From NCBI GenBank assembly GCA_024402695.1, contig JAKSTG010000022.1, forward strand, positions 1-49,534: DNA of 49,534 nucleotides, given 5' to 3'. Origin of the DNA: Treponema sp. Its GTDB lineage: Bacteria > Spirochaetota > Spirochaetia > Treponematales > Treponemataceae. Positions 7,867 through 15,473 of this stretch are shown one piece after another. The notes below the pieces were generated by a model that did not search any database, had not been told where the DNA came from, and saw only the letters and a list, made by a program, of their open reading frames with translations. The position numbers were made by a program, and so were the translations under genes. Position 1 is the stretch's first letter. Each line of letters starts with the position of its first letter.

Positions 7867-8616
7867 TTACAGTTCTATTTTAACAGCAAGTATTCCCCAT
7901 GCATATGGTGCAATCTGGTATGGGTTGAAATAAACCGTCAGAGATTTTCCTTCGTCTGTAATGGCAAAGGCTTCAAAGTTTTCTTCAACCGGTTCTGTAC
8001 CATTCTGGATCCAGTCAATGTCATTAAGATCATATTCTTCCATGGAAGAAAGAAGGCAGTCATAACAAAGACGGGAAACTTTTTCCAGACTCATGCCTGC
8101 GGCTTCGGAAATGGTCAGAATTTTATTTTTCTTTTTGCTGTAGTTAATTGTTCTTGTCATAGGGTAGCCGTGGGCCCCACCAAGATATGTGTATTCATCA
8201 AAAATAAGAGTTAAGAATTCGTCTGATTCTAAAACCTGGTCCAGGCTTAAAACATATTCGTATGCAGAAGGAGCATGATAAAACTCAGGATCTTCTTCCT
8301 TTCGCATCCGATTTTCTTCGTCCCATTCTTTTTTTGCGTTTACTGTTATTTTTTTGAATGAGTCCAGAAAGTTTGTATCAATTTCATTTTTCAGAATCGG
8401 ATTGTTTGAAAACTCCGGATACTGTATTTCGTAATCAAGAAAGTATGTACTTTCTGATTTTGAAACTATCTTATATTCGCAGGTAACAGGGGTTTCTGGT
8501 TTTGTGATTTCAGTCTGGATTTCTGTTGTGTTATCGGTTTCTGGTTTTGTTGTTGCACAGGAAAAACAGAAAAGTCCTGTGATAATAAGCGGCAGAGCAA
8601 AAAGTTGTTTTTTCAT
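7867..8616 (-). CDS. Lipoprotein with DUF3298 domain
   Basis: The start is set at 8616 because MKKQLFALPLIITGLFCFSC is a clear lipoprotein signal with Cys20; upstream codons in frame are implausible. The mature 230 residues contain a DUF4163-like N-terminal part and a DUF3298 C-terminal part, with FDEYTYLGGAHGYP as the visible signature. Related domains occur in the sensor part of anti-sigma factors such as RsiV and in lysozyme-binding-like proteins. It probably sits on the outer leaflet of a membrane. A weak promoter TTGCTT-17-TACCAT ends 6 nt before the ATG and no ribosome binding site is present. Confidence 0.8.
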   Translation of the reverse strand: MKKQLFALPLIITGLFCFSCATTKPETDNTTEIQTEITKPETPVTCEYKIVSKSESTYFLDYEIQYPEFSNNPILKNEIDTNFLDSFKKITVNAKKEWDEENRMRKEEDPEFYHAPSAYEYVLSLDQVLESDEFLTLIFDEYTYLGGAHGYPMTRTINYSKKKNKILTISEAAGMSLEKVSRLCYDCLLSSMEEYDLNDIDWIQNGTEPVEENFEAFAITDEGKSLTVYFNPYQIAPYAWGILAVKIEL

Positions 8617-8714
8617 ATGAATATGGTAAAACCTGAATGTGTATAAAGCAAGTAAGAAAATTATCTTATGGCGAATCTTGTATAGTGAATTAAAATTAAA
8701 AATGGAGAATAAAA

Positions 8715-10241
8715 ATGATAAAAGAAACAAAAACAGCTCAGGGGAAAGTCCGCGGTATTCCAGCGGCAGACCCAAGAATTATTGCATATAAAGGAATTCC
8801 TTATTGCCAGCCGCCTGTAGGGAAATTGCGGTGGAGAGCACCACAGCCTCATGAAGGCTGGGAAGGCGTAAGGGAATGTTATACTTTCAGTCCTATTCCA
8901 TGCCAGACTAAACCTCAGCCTGGCATCAGCAACATTTACGACCTTGAATGGAATGTAGACAAGACTATTCCAATGGATGAAGACTGCCTTACACTGAACA
9001 TCTGGACTCCGGCAAAGGATACTTCGGAACGTCTTCCTGTTTACTTCTGGATTTATGGTGGTGCTCTTCAATGGGGCAACAGCGCCGAAATGGAGTTCGA
9101 CGGTGAACGTATTGCCCGTCGCGGCATTGTTGTCGTTACAATCAACTATCGTCTGAATGTTTTTGGATTTTTTGCTTCAAAAGAAAAAGATGCAGAAGGT
9201 AATTCGGTAGAAAGAAATATCGGGAACCGTGATCAGGCTTTTGCCCTTAAATGGGTTTATGAAAATATTGCAAACTTCGGTGGGAATCCGGAACATATTG
9301 TTATTGGCGGACAGAGTGCCGGAGGTGGAAGTGTTCTGACTCAGCTTTGCTATCCTGAAAACAAAAAATATATTAAGGGTGCTGTTGTAGAAAGCGGATA
9401 CTTCAAAAATCCATATATTGACCATTTTAATTTCCCTGTAGAAATGGCAGAAAAGCAGAGTGAAGAATTTCTGAAATTTCTTGGAGTAAACAATATTGAT
9501 GAAGCAAGAAAACTGACCTGGGAACAGGTTCGCGACGGAAATGACAGCTTCCAGAAAATGTGGTTCGGTCTTACAGGAAACGATTTTACTCCTGCAGGTG
9601 TAGAAGCCTCTATTAGAAATAAAACTTTCATTGATGTTCCAATGTTTCATGGCTGGACAACAAATGAATTTTTCGGAGAACTTCAGGCTTCTTCAAAAGA
9701 AGAGTTTGAAGAAAAAGCCCGTGCTGTTTACGGAAGTGATGCAGAAAAATTCCTGGAGCTTATGAAAACTCCTGGCGGGGCCGGCATGTGCCGAAGCGAA
9801 GACAAACCTGCTAAGTTCAATTCAGTTGAACTTGGAAATATTGCCTTTACACGGCTCCGTAATTCCAGCGGACTAAAAAGTAAAAGTTGGATTTATGAAT
9901 TCGGACCATACATGCCGGGTGGCGATGAACCGGGAGCTTTTCATTCAAGTGATCTCTGGTTCTTCTTTGAAACTCTGGCAAAGTGCTGGCGTCCTTTTGA
10001 CGGAAAGTATTATGACCTTTCAAGGGAAATGTGCAATTACCTTTGCAACTTCATAAAAACTCTGGATCCTAATGGAAAGGATACTGATCCTGAAGGAAAA
10101 GATTTACCTGAGTGGAAAAATTACACAGATGAAACTCCATGCATTATGAATTTTAAAACAAGGTCAGAAGCCGAAAACAGAGTTCCAGATGCAAAAATGG
10201 AATTCTATCTGGACTGGGCCGAAAAGAAAGCCAGAATATAG
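8715..10241 (+). CDS. Type-B carboxylesterase/lipase family protein
   Basis: This is an alpha/beta hydrolase of 508 residues. The type-B signature EDCLTLNIWTP is at 89-99, the oxyanion-hole region YGGALQWG at 114-121 and the nucleophile elbow GQSAGG has Ser201. The C-terminal half holds a plausible catalytic His in PGAFHSSDLWFFF. No signal peptide is seen, so it is likely cytoplasmic, unlike many secreted relatives. A TGGAGA ribosome binding site precedes the ATG. A possible substrate is an acetylated or feruloylated sugar ester, but nothing in the neighbourhood proves it. Confidence 0.88.
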   Translation: MIKETKTAQGKVRGIPAADPRIIAYKGIPYCQPPVGKLRWRAPQPHEGWEGVRECYTFSPIPCQTKPQPGISNIYDLEWNVDKTIPMDEDCLTLNIWTPAKDTSERLPVYFWIYGGALQWGNSAEMEFDGERIARRGIVVVTINYRLNVFGFFASKEKDAEGNSVERNIGNRDQAFALKWVYENIANFGGNPEHIVIGGQSAGGGSVLTQLCYPENKKYIKGAVVESGYFKNPYIDHFNFPVEMAEKQSEEFLKFLGVNNIDEARKLTWEQVRDGNDSFQKMWFGLTGNDFTPAGVEASIRNKTFIDVPMFHGWTTNEFFGELQASSKEEFEEKARAVYGSDAEKFLELMKTPGGAGMCRSEDKPAKFNSVELGNIAFTRLRNSSGLKSKSWIYEFGPYMPGGDEPGAFHSSDLWFFFETLAKCWRPFDGKYYDLSREMCNYLCNFIKTLDPNGKDTDPEGKDLPEWKNYTDETPCIMNFKTRSEAENRVPDAKMEFYLDWAEKKARI

Positions 10242-10292
10242 AGGGAATACTCCTCCGTGATAAAAAGCACAATACGTGATAAAATAGAAGAA

Positions 10293-11447
10293 ATGAACAA
10301 AAGTGTGGACTTAAAGAAACTTTCTTTTTTTGCGGCATTGTGCTTTTTCCTTTCTGTAGTCGAAACTGCGATTCCAAAGCCGGTTCCTTTTTTCCGTCTG
10401 GGGCTGGCAAATCTTCCGGTAATGCTGAGTTTTGCATACATGAGTCGGAAGGAAAGTTCTTTACTCATTCTGCTGAAAGTTCTTCTTCAGGCAATTGTAA
10501 GCGGAACTTTATTCTCCTACATTTTTCTTTTTTCTCTGGCAGGAAGTCTTGCGTCCGGTTTTGGCATGATGGCCATTTATTCCATATTTGCAATAAGTCT
10601 CCAGCGGGGAAGAAAACATATAAGCTGGATTGGAATCAGTATGTGCGGCGGCCTTTTGAATAATGCGGCCCAGCTTTTTTGTGCATATTTTGTAATGTTC
10701 GGAGATAGTGTGCGTTACATTGCGCCGTTACTTTTGACAATTAGTTTTGTGACAAGTTTGTTACTTGGTGCTGTTGCCAATATTTTTGCAGAACAATCTG
10801 AATGGCTTAAAACTTTGAAAAAGGGCGGGGCTCAGGATTACGACGCCCGGAAAACAGCAGGAAGTAACAGCCCGGAAAATGCGCCCCGGGGTGAAGGCCC
10901 TGCGGTCAGCAGTTCCGAAGCCACAGGGACTGTGGCTGAAGGAATGAGCGTGAGCGAAGGCCGCAACACCGGAAAGGCGCCCATATTATTTTTGATTATT
11001 GCACTTTGTGGAATCGTCGCCGTTTCTTTTTCAAAAAAATTGTTTGTGGTTTATGGACTTCTGATAATTTTTGTCGGCATTGTTTTTGTAAAGAAAAAGC
11101 GGGTTCGAATTCTACCAAGTATCATCATAATTTTAAGCGTTACAGTTTTGAGCCTTCTGACGCCTTACGGAAAAATTCTTTTTGCCTTTGGAAAATGGAA
11201 CATAACCTGGGGTGCCCTGGAAAGTGGACTTTTGCGAAGCGGAAAACTCTGCGCCATGGTGTTTATGAGTCAGAGTGCCGTGGATAAAAATATGAAGTTA
11301 CCGGGACGTTTCGGAGCTTTTATGGAACGGGTTTTTGGAACTGTGTCACAGCTGACGGAAGAAAAAATTGTTTTTGATAAAGGAAAGAAACTGAAATCTA
11401 TCGTTCCTGCACTGGATAAAAAACTTATGGAGGTTTGGACAAAATGA
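10293..11447 (+). CDS. Gx transporter family protein fused to a membrane C-terminal domain
   Basis: Residues about 1-170 are the hydrophobic Gx transporter (heptaprenyl diphosphate synthase component I-like, PF07456) domain with VETAIPKPVPFFRLGLANLPV. A hydrophilic, GC-rich linker follows (nt about 10826-10985), then two more membrane helices and a tail beginning about LLTPYGKILF that vaguely recalls ECF T components. I chose the ATG at 10293; an in-frame GTG at 10257 would add 12 residues and has GAGGG 11 nt upstream. It overlaps apbE by ATGA, and members of this family often sit beside ApbE and NusG-II proteins. A role in flavin or quinone-precursor transport is inferred. Confidence 0.8.
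   Translation: MNKSVDLKKLSFFAALCFFLSVVETAIPKPVPFFRLGLANLPVMLSFAYMSRKESSLLILLKVLLQAIVSGTLFSYIFLFSLAGSLASGFGMMAIYSIFAISLQRGRKHISWIGISMCGGLLNNAAQLFCAYFVMFGDSVRYIAPLLLTISFVTSLLLGAVANIFAEQSEWLKTLKKGGAQDYDARKTAGSNSPENAPRGEGPAVSSSEATGTVAEGMSVSEGRNTGKAPILFLIIALCGIVAVSFSKKLFVVYGLLIIFVGIVFVKKKRVRILPSIIIILSVTVLSLLTPYGKILFAFGKWNITWGALESGLLRSGKLCAMVFMSQSAVDKNMKLPGRFGAFMERVFGTVSQLTEEKIVFDKGKKLKSIVPALDKKLMEVWTK
10826..10985. repeat. GC-rich in-frame insert in the Gx transporter linker
   Basis: This segment is visibly richer in G and C than the membrane-coding DNA on both sides. It contains an 8-bp perfect hairpin AGCCACAG-GGA-CTGTGGCT (about 10918-10936) and CGGGGTG/CCCGG-type short palindromes, and codes for a low-complexity Ser/Gly/Ala/Glu linker. 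It may be an in-frame palindromic insertion like those known from Rickettsia. Confidence 0.4.
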
Positions 11448-12529
11448 AAAAGTTATTAAAAGCCGTTTTGATTTTTTTATCAGCAGTGCTTAGTGTTCTG
11501 TCTGTTTCCTGCAAAGAGAAAGTTTTGCCTCCTCAGGTTCATATGTGTATGGATACGGTTTGTTCTGTAAATCTTTATGATGATGGAACTGAAAAACTTT
11601 ATAAAGAAATTTTCCTGCGGTTTGATGATCTGGAAAAACAGTTCAGTGTCACTATTCCTGAATCGAATGTAAGTCAATTGAACAGCGGTGCAGGAACTGG
11701 TCCTGTTCAGGTTTCTGAAGATGTTTATGATATGCTGGAAATTAGTTCTGTTGTTTCAAAAATTTCTGGCGGTGCTTTTGACATTACAACAGATCCTGTG
11801 ATTCAGCTTTGGGGAATAAACACTGAAAGGGCCAGAGTTCCTGAACAGAACGAAATTGACGAAGCCCTTGAAAAAGTTGGATATGAAAGAATGTTTTTTG
11901 CTGACGATGGTGTCAGATGGGCAATTCTTGAGAATGGAATGAGCATAAATTTTGGCGCTGTTGCAAAAGGGTATGCAGCGGATGCTGTTGTAGAAATTCT
12001 AAAGGCTCATGAAGTAAAAAAAGCTATTCTTGATTTAGGCGGTAACATTTTCTGCTACGGAAAAAAAGAAGACGGGAAGCTTTGGACTGTTGGAATAAAA
12101 AATCCTGAAAACCCTACAGGAGCTCCTCTTTTGAAAATTACTTCAGATGAAGTGTCTGTAGTGACCAGCGGGATATATGAAAGATTTCTTGAGAAAGATG
12201 GAAAAAAATATCATCATATTTTTGATCCTAAAACAGGATATCCTGTAGAAAATGATCTGGCCTCTGTTACAGTTGTGTGCAGTGTAAGTACTGCAGCCGA
12301 TGCTTTGAGTACTGCATGTTTTGTTCTTGGGAAACAGGCCGCCCTGAATTGTCTTTCTGAATTCGAAAAAATATTCAGAACAGAAATAGGACTTGTTTTT
12401 ATTACTAAAAATGGAATTGTATCTGCTACAGAAAATCTGAAAGGAAAAATTTCATTTGTTGGGGAAAATGCAGGAAAGGAAATTGATTTTGTTTCTGCAG
12501 TGGGAAAACCTTTCGGGGGTTCATTTTGA
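11444..12529 (+). CDS. apbE: FAD:protein FMN transferase (ApbE lipoprotein)
   Basis: ApbE transfers FMN from FAD to a Thr of extracytosolic proteins. The start at 11444 gives a lipoprotein signal ending in LSVSC; GGAGG lies about 10 nt upstream and the ATG overlaps the previous stop. Family motifs are FGAVAKGYAADAV (about residues 170-182), the HIFDPKTGYP block and AADALSTACFVLG, which includes the metal/FAD-site residues. The length of 361 is usual. It is the middle gene of a three-gene operon. No FMN-bind target protein is visible within this window, so its acceptor must be elsewhere or be an RnfG/NqrC-like subunit. Confidence 0.93.
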   Translation: MKKLLKAVLIFLSAVLSVLSVSCKEKVLPPQVHMCMDTVCSVNLYDDGTEKLYKEIFLRFDDLEKQFSVTIPESNVSQLNSGAGTGPVQVSEDVYDMLEISSVVSKISGGAFDITTDPVIQLWGINTERARVPEQNEIDEALEKVGYERMFFADDGVRWAILENGMSINFGAVAKGYAADAVVEILKAHEVKKAILDLGGNIFCYGKKEDGKLWTVGIKNPENPTGAPLLKITSDEVSVVTSGIYERFLEKDGKKYHHIFDPKTGYPVENDLASVTVVCSVSTAADALSTACFVLGKQAALNCLSEFEKIFRTEIGLVFITKNGIVSATENLKGKISFVGENAGKEIDFVSAVGKPFGGSF

Positions 12530-12894
12530 AAACTCATGTGAAAATTTTTGATATTATTTTCATTCTGGTTTTCGCATTTTGTGCTGCTTTTTCTTTTGTA
12601 GTGGCTGGAAACAAAAAAAGCAGTGGAGCAGAACTTGTAGTAAAAACTCCTGAAGGACGATTCCTTTATCCTTTGAATAAAAATACAGAACTGGATTTTG
12701 AAGGCGTAATAGGCCACACAAAAGTGACAATAAAAGACGGACAGGCCTGGGTAACAGAATCTGCCTGTGATAATAAAAACTGCATCTTTATGGGAAAACT
12801 TTCCCGTCCCGGAGATTTTGCCGCCTGCCTTCCAAACGCAGTGATACTTACTGTGGAAGGGCAAGGCGAAGAATTCGATGCTCTGGTTGATTAA
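12526..12894 (+). CDS. NusG domain II-containing protein
   Basis: This 122-residue protein has one N-terminal membrane helix (about residues 7-26) and an extracytosolic NusG-II domain. Its signature is ESACDNKNCIFMGKLSRPG followed by CLPN, with three conserved cysteines that could bind metal or a disulfide. The TTG start overlaps the apbE stop and GGGGG lies 6 nt upstream. This family is repeatedly found with Gx transporter and ApbE genes in flavin-based electron transfer clusters. Its exact role is unknown. A strong terminator follows. Confidence 0.88.
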   Translation: MKTHVKIFDIIFILVFAFCAAFSFVVAGNKKSSGAELVVKTPEGRFLYPLNKNTELDFEGVIGHTKVTIKDGQAWVTESACDNKNCIFMGKLSRPGDFAACLPNAVILTVEGQGEEFDALVD

Positions 12895-12910
12895 TTAATC
12901 GGACATAAAA

Positions 12911-12939
12911 AAAGGCGGACATTTCTGTCCGCCTTTTTT
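12911..12939. terminator. Bidirectional terminator between the ApbE operon and groEL
   Basis: An 11-bp perfect stem AAAGGCGGACA/TGTCCGCCTTT (12911-12921 with 12926-12936) with loop TTTC is followed by T12934-T12939 and preceded by an A-run at 12907-12913. It works for the plus operon ending at 12894 and could also stop groEL transcripts from the right. Confidence 0.9.
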
Positions 12940-12953
12940 AGTTTAAATCTTTA

Positions 12954-13087
12954 GCTTAGTACATTCCGCCCATGACGGGGTTATGCTTTTGCATAACCCG
13001 GCAAACGAGTTTGTCACAGGCTTTAAGATAGCCGAAGGCGTACGTGCCTTGAAAAACTCGTATAGCAGGGGCAGGTGCTTAGTACAT
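12954..13087. repeat. Duplicated groEL 3' end carrying a palindromic insert
   Basis: GCTTAGTACAT occurs at 12954-12964 and again at 13077-13087, 123 bp (41 codons) apart, covering the groEL stop codon both times. Reading past the real stop in the same frame gives APAPA, then a palindrome-rich stretch, then PVMGGMY and a second stop. The stretch holds GGGTTATGC-hairpin-GCATAACCC (about 12979-13000), CGAGTTT/AAACTCG arms and an AAGGC/GCCTT stem. It looks like a tail duplication later invaded by a small element. Confidence 0.6.
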
Positions 13088-14704
13088 CATTCCAGGATCA
13101 GCTGGTGCTGCCACAGGAGCTGGTGGAGTTGGGATGTCTGTGATTGCACATTCTGTTGTCAGGAGTGTTGCAGCGATTGAAGATGCATTCTTGAGAGCTG
13201 AACATGTAACCTTGGCTGGGTCAATGATACCAGCTTCAAGCATGTTGCACCATTTTCCGTTGCGGGCATCGTATCCAACACCTTTCTTTTCGTTCTTTGC
13301 TTTGTCTGCAATTACAGCACCGTCAATTCCGGCGTTTTCTGCAATCTGACGCATTGGTTCTTCAAGTGCGCGACGAACGATTTTGAATCCAACTTTTTCT
13401 TCTTCTGTAAGTTCAGCAGGAATTTCGTTGAGTGCTTTTGAAGCTTCAATGAGAGCAAGTCCACCACCTGGAACAATTCCTTCTTCCAGAGCGGCACGTG
13501 TAGCAGCGATTGTGTCTTCTACGCGGAACTTCTTTTCTTTCATTTCTGTTTCTGTGTTAGCACCAACGTTGATAACTGCTACGCCGCCTGAAAGTTTTGC
13601 AAGGCGTTTCTGCAGCTGTTCTTTATCGTAGCTTGATGTAGATTTTTCAATCTGAGTTTTGATTTCTTCGCAGCGGGCTTTAACGTTTGAAGATTTTCCG
13701 GCTCCGCCAACGATTGTTGTGTTGTCTTTGTCGATTTTGATTGATGTGGCTTTACCAAGCATATCAACAGTTGCTGTTTCAAGTGAAAGGCCAACTTCTT
13801 CTGAAATAACCTGTCCGCCTGTAAGGATGGCGATATCCTGGAGCATGTCCTTGCGGCGGTCACCGAATCCTGGAGCTTTTACTGCAGCAACGTGGATTGT
13901 ACCGCGGATTGTGTTCAGTACCAGAGTTGTAAGAGCTTCACCGTCTACGTCTTCGGCGATGATAACAAGTGGTTTTCCGCTCTGTGCAATTGGTTCAAGA
14001 ATTGGAAGAAGATCTTTCATTGCAGAGATTTTTTTGTCGTAAATCAGAACGAAAGCATCATTGAAAGCAGCTTCCATTCTTTCGCGGTCTGTTACAAAGT
14101 AAGATGAAATGTAACCGCGGTCGAACTGCATACCTTCTACTGTATCAACAGTTGTATCCATGTTCTTTGATTCTTCAACAGTGATAACACCGTCTTTTCC
14201 AACCTTTTCGATAGCGTCAGCAATGAGCTTACCGATTTCAGGGTCGTTGTTTGCAGAAATTGTTGCGATGTTTGTGATGTCGTCAACGTTCTTTACAGGT
14301 TTTGCAAATTTCTTGATTTCTTCAACAGCGATTTTTACAGCTTTGTCCATACCGCGTTTGATTTCGATTGGAGTCATACCTGCTGTTACAGATTTAAGAC
14401 CTTCGCGAACCAGAGCGTAAGCCAGAACTGTAGCTGTTGTTGTTCCGTCACCGGCGTCATCGTTTGTTTTTGAAGCAACTTCGCGAACAAACTGAGCACC
14501 CATGTTTTCATATGGATCCTGAAGTTCAATTTCTTTTGCTACTGAAACACCGTCTTTTGTGATTACAGGTGAACCGTATTTTTTGTCCATCATAACCATG
14601 CGGCCGCATGGACCAAGTGTAGTTTTTACAGCTTTTGCAATCTGTTCAACACCAGAAAGGAGTTTTGAACGTGCGTCTTCACTAAAAAGCAACTGTTTTG
14701 CCAT
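13079..14704 (-). CDS. groEL: Chaperonin GroEL (Hsp60)
   Basis: This is the 541-residue ATP-dependent folding chaperone. The start is [10 protein letters not shown] at 14704 with an AGAGGT site 8 nt before it; the longer frame to 14731 is not needed. Hallmarks are [16 protein letters not shown] near residue 31, [13 protein letters not shown] (about 83-95), [12 protein letters not shown] and the C-terminal [11 protein letters not shown] block. The tail is short and ends PGMMY instead of several GGM repeats. There is no groES neighbour and no CIRCE inverted repeat in the 136 bp upstream, so regulation by HrcA is not supported here. A second, untranslated tail lies after the stop. Confidence 0.97.
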   Translation of the reverse strand: MAKQLLFSEDARSKLLSGVEQIAKAVKTTLGPCGRMVMMDKKYGSPVITKDGVSVAKEIELQDPYENMGAQFVREVASKTNDDAGDGTTTATVLAYALVREGLKSVTAGMTPIEIKRGMDKAVKIAVEEIKKFAKPVKNVDDITNIATISANNDPEIGKLIADAIEKVGKDGVITVEESKNMDTTVDTVEGMQFDRGYISSYFVTDRERMEAAFNDAFVLIYDKKISAMKDLLPILEPIAQSGKPLVIIAEDVDGEALTTLVLNTIRGTIHVAAVKAPGFGDRRKDMLQDIAILTGGQVISEEVGLSLETATVDMLGKATSIKIDKDNTTIVGGAGKSSNVKARCEEIKTQIEKSTSSYDKEQLQKRLAKLSGGVAVINVGANTETEMKEKKFRVEDTIAATRAALEEGIVPGGGLALIEASKALNEIPAELTEEEKVGFKIVRRALEEPMRQIAENAGIDGAVIADKAKNEKKGVGYDARNGKWCNMLEAGIIDPAKVTCSALKNASSIAATLLTTECAITDIPTPPAPVAAPADPGMMY

Positions 14705-14840
14705 TATTATACCTCTATATTTTGGGCACAAAGACCCTTTTATTTACAATTATAATAAATTTAATAATTTTCATGGAAATCGGCAAGAGATAAATAAAGG
14801 TAGTTTCCCATTCTGATATTGAACAAGAGGGGACAGGCCC

Positions 14841-15473
14841 CTATTTGAGCATTTCGTATGCGGTTTGGATTTTAAGGAACATTTCCAGGTTTCCATGACC
14901 GTTATCCGGATGGTATTTTGCGGCCAGACGGCGGTGTGCACGGTGGATTTTGTCTTTTGAAGCTCCTGGTTCCAGTCCCAGAATTCGGAAAGCATCAGAT
15001 TTTTCATCAGAAACAAGGGAGTAATTCAGAAGCGTTTTAAGGTAAGCCGAAGGTTTTTCACCTTGATTTTTTTCATTCCAAAGGAATTCTGCTGCGGTAA
15101 GGGCTTTGAAAACTTTGGGAAGGTATTTTACTTTGAAAGAATCATCCTGTTTTCGGAACAAGCTTACAAAGTTTTCTACAAGAAGATCCTGATTCAGGCC
15201 TTTTGCATAAGACACGGATTTTGTCATGGAATGCCATTCATCATGCTTGCTGCCGAAGACGCCTTCCATGATTCTTGCAGCAAAATCGCTGTCGTTTACA
15301 CAGCTTTGAACAATGGCTGCAAGACAGAGTGCGCCGGAAAATGGTTCGTTTTTTACGTTAAAAAAACTGCCCTTTTCGGCACATTCCCGCCAGTTTTTTT
15401 GGATACGAAAAGAGTAGATTCCATACCAGATACCGGCAACAGCAGCGGCGAGCAGAAGAATACTTGGCAGCAT
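14841..15473 (-). CDS. Membrane-anchored J-domain protein
   Basis: The protein has 210 residues. An N-terminal membrane helix (about 2-22) is followed by a soluble helical region of about 120 residues and a C-terminal J domain (about 150-210) with the diagnostic YHPDN loop. The layout resembles DjlA/TerB-like membrane co-chaperones in which the J domain is at the end. It would recruit DnaK to the inner face of the membrane. It overlaps the upstream TPR-like gene by TGATG, so the two are co-translated. The stop overlaps a small AGGGG/CCCCT inverted repeat at 14828-14842. Confidence 0.82.
   Translation of the reverse strand: MLPSILLLAAAVAGIWYGIYSFRIQKNWRECAEKGSFFNVKNEPFSGALCLAAIVQSCVNDSDFAARIMEGVFGSKHDEWHSMTKSVSYAKGLNQDLLVENFVSLFRKQDDSFKVKYLPKVFKALTAAEFLWNEKNQGEKPSAYLKTLLNYSLVSDEKSDAFRILGLEPGASKDKIHRAHRRLAAKYHPDNGHGNLEMFLKIQTAYEMLK

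Noticed and set aside
8617..8775. 53-residue N-terminal extension of the DUF3298 lipoprotein
   Set aside because: It would bury a perfect lipoprotein signal peptide and overlap the divergent carboxylesterase gene.
11101..11115. GGTTCGAATTCTACC looks like a tRNA T-arm
   Set aside because: It lies inside the coding sequence of the Gx transporter, and no acceptor, D-arm or anticodon arm surrounds it.
14705..14840. CIRCE heat-shock operator or groES expected upstream of groEL
   Set aside because: No TTAGCACTC-N9-GAGTGCTAA-like repeat and no groES-sized ORF is present. In T. pallidum groES is, as I recall, also separate.
14828..14842. AGGGG/CCCCT hairpin as terminator of the J-domain gene
   Set aside because: The stem has five pairs and no T-run on either strand.
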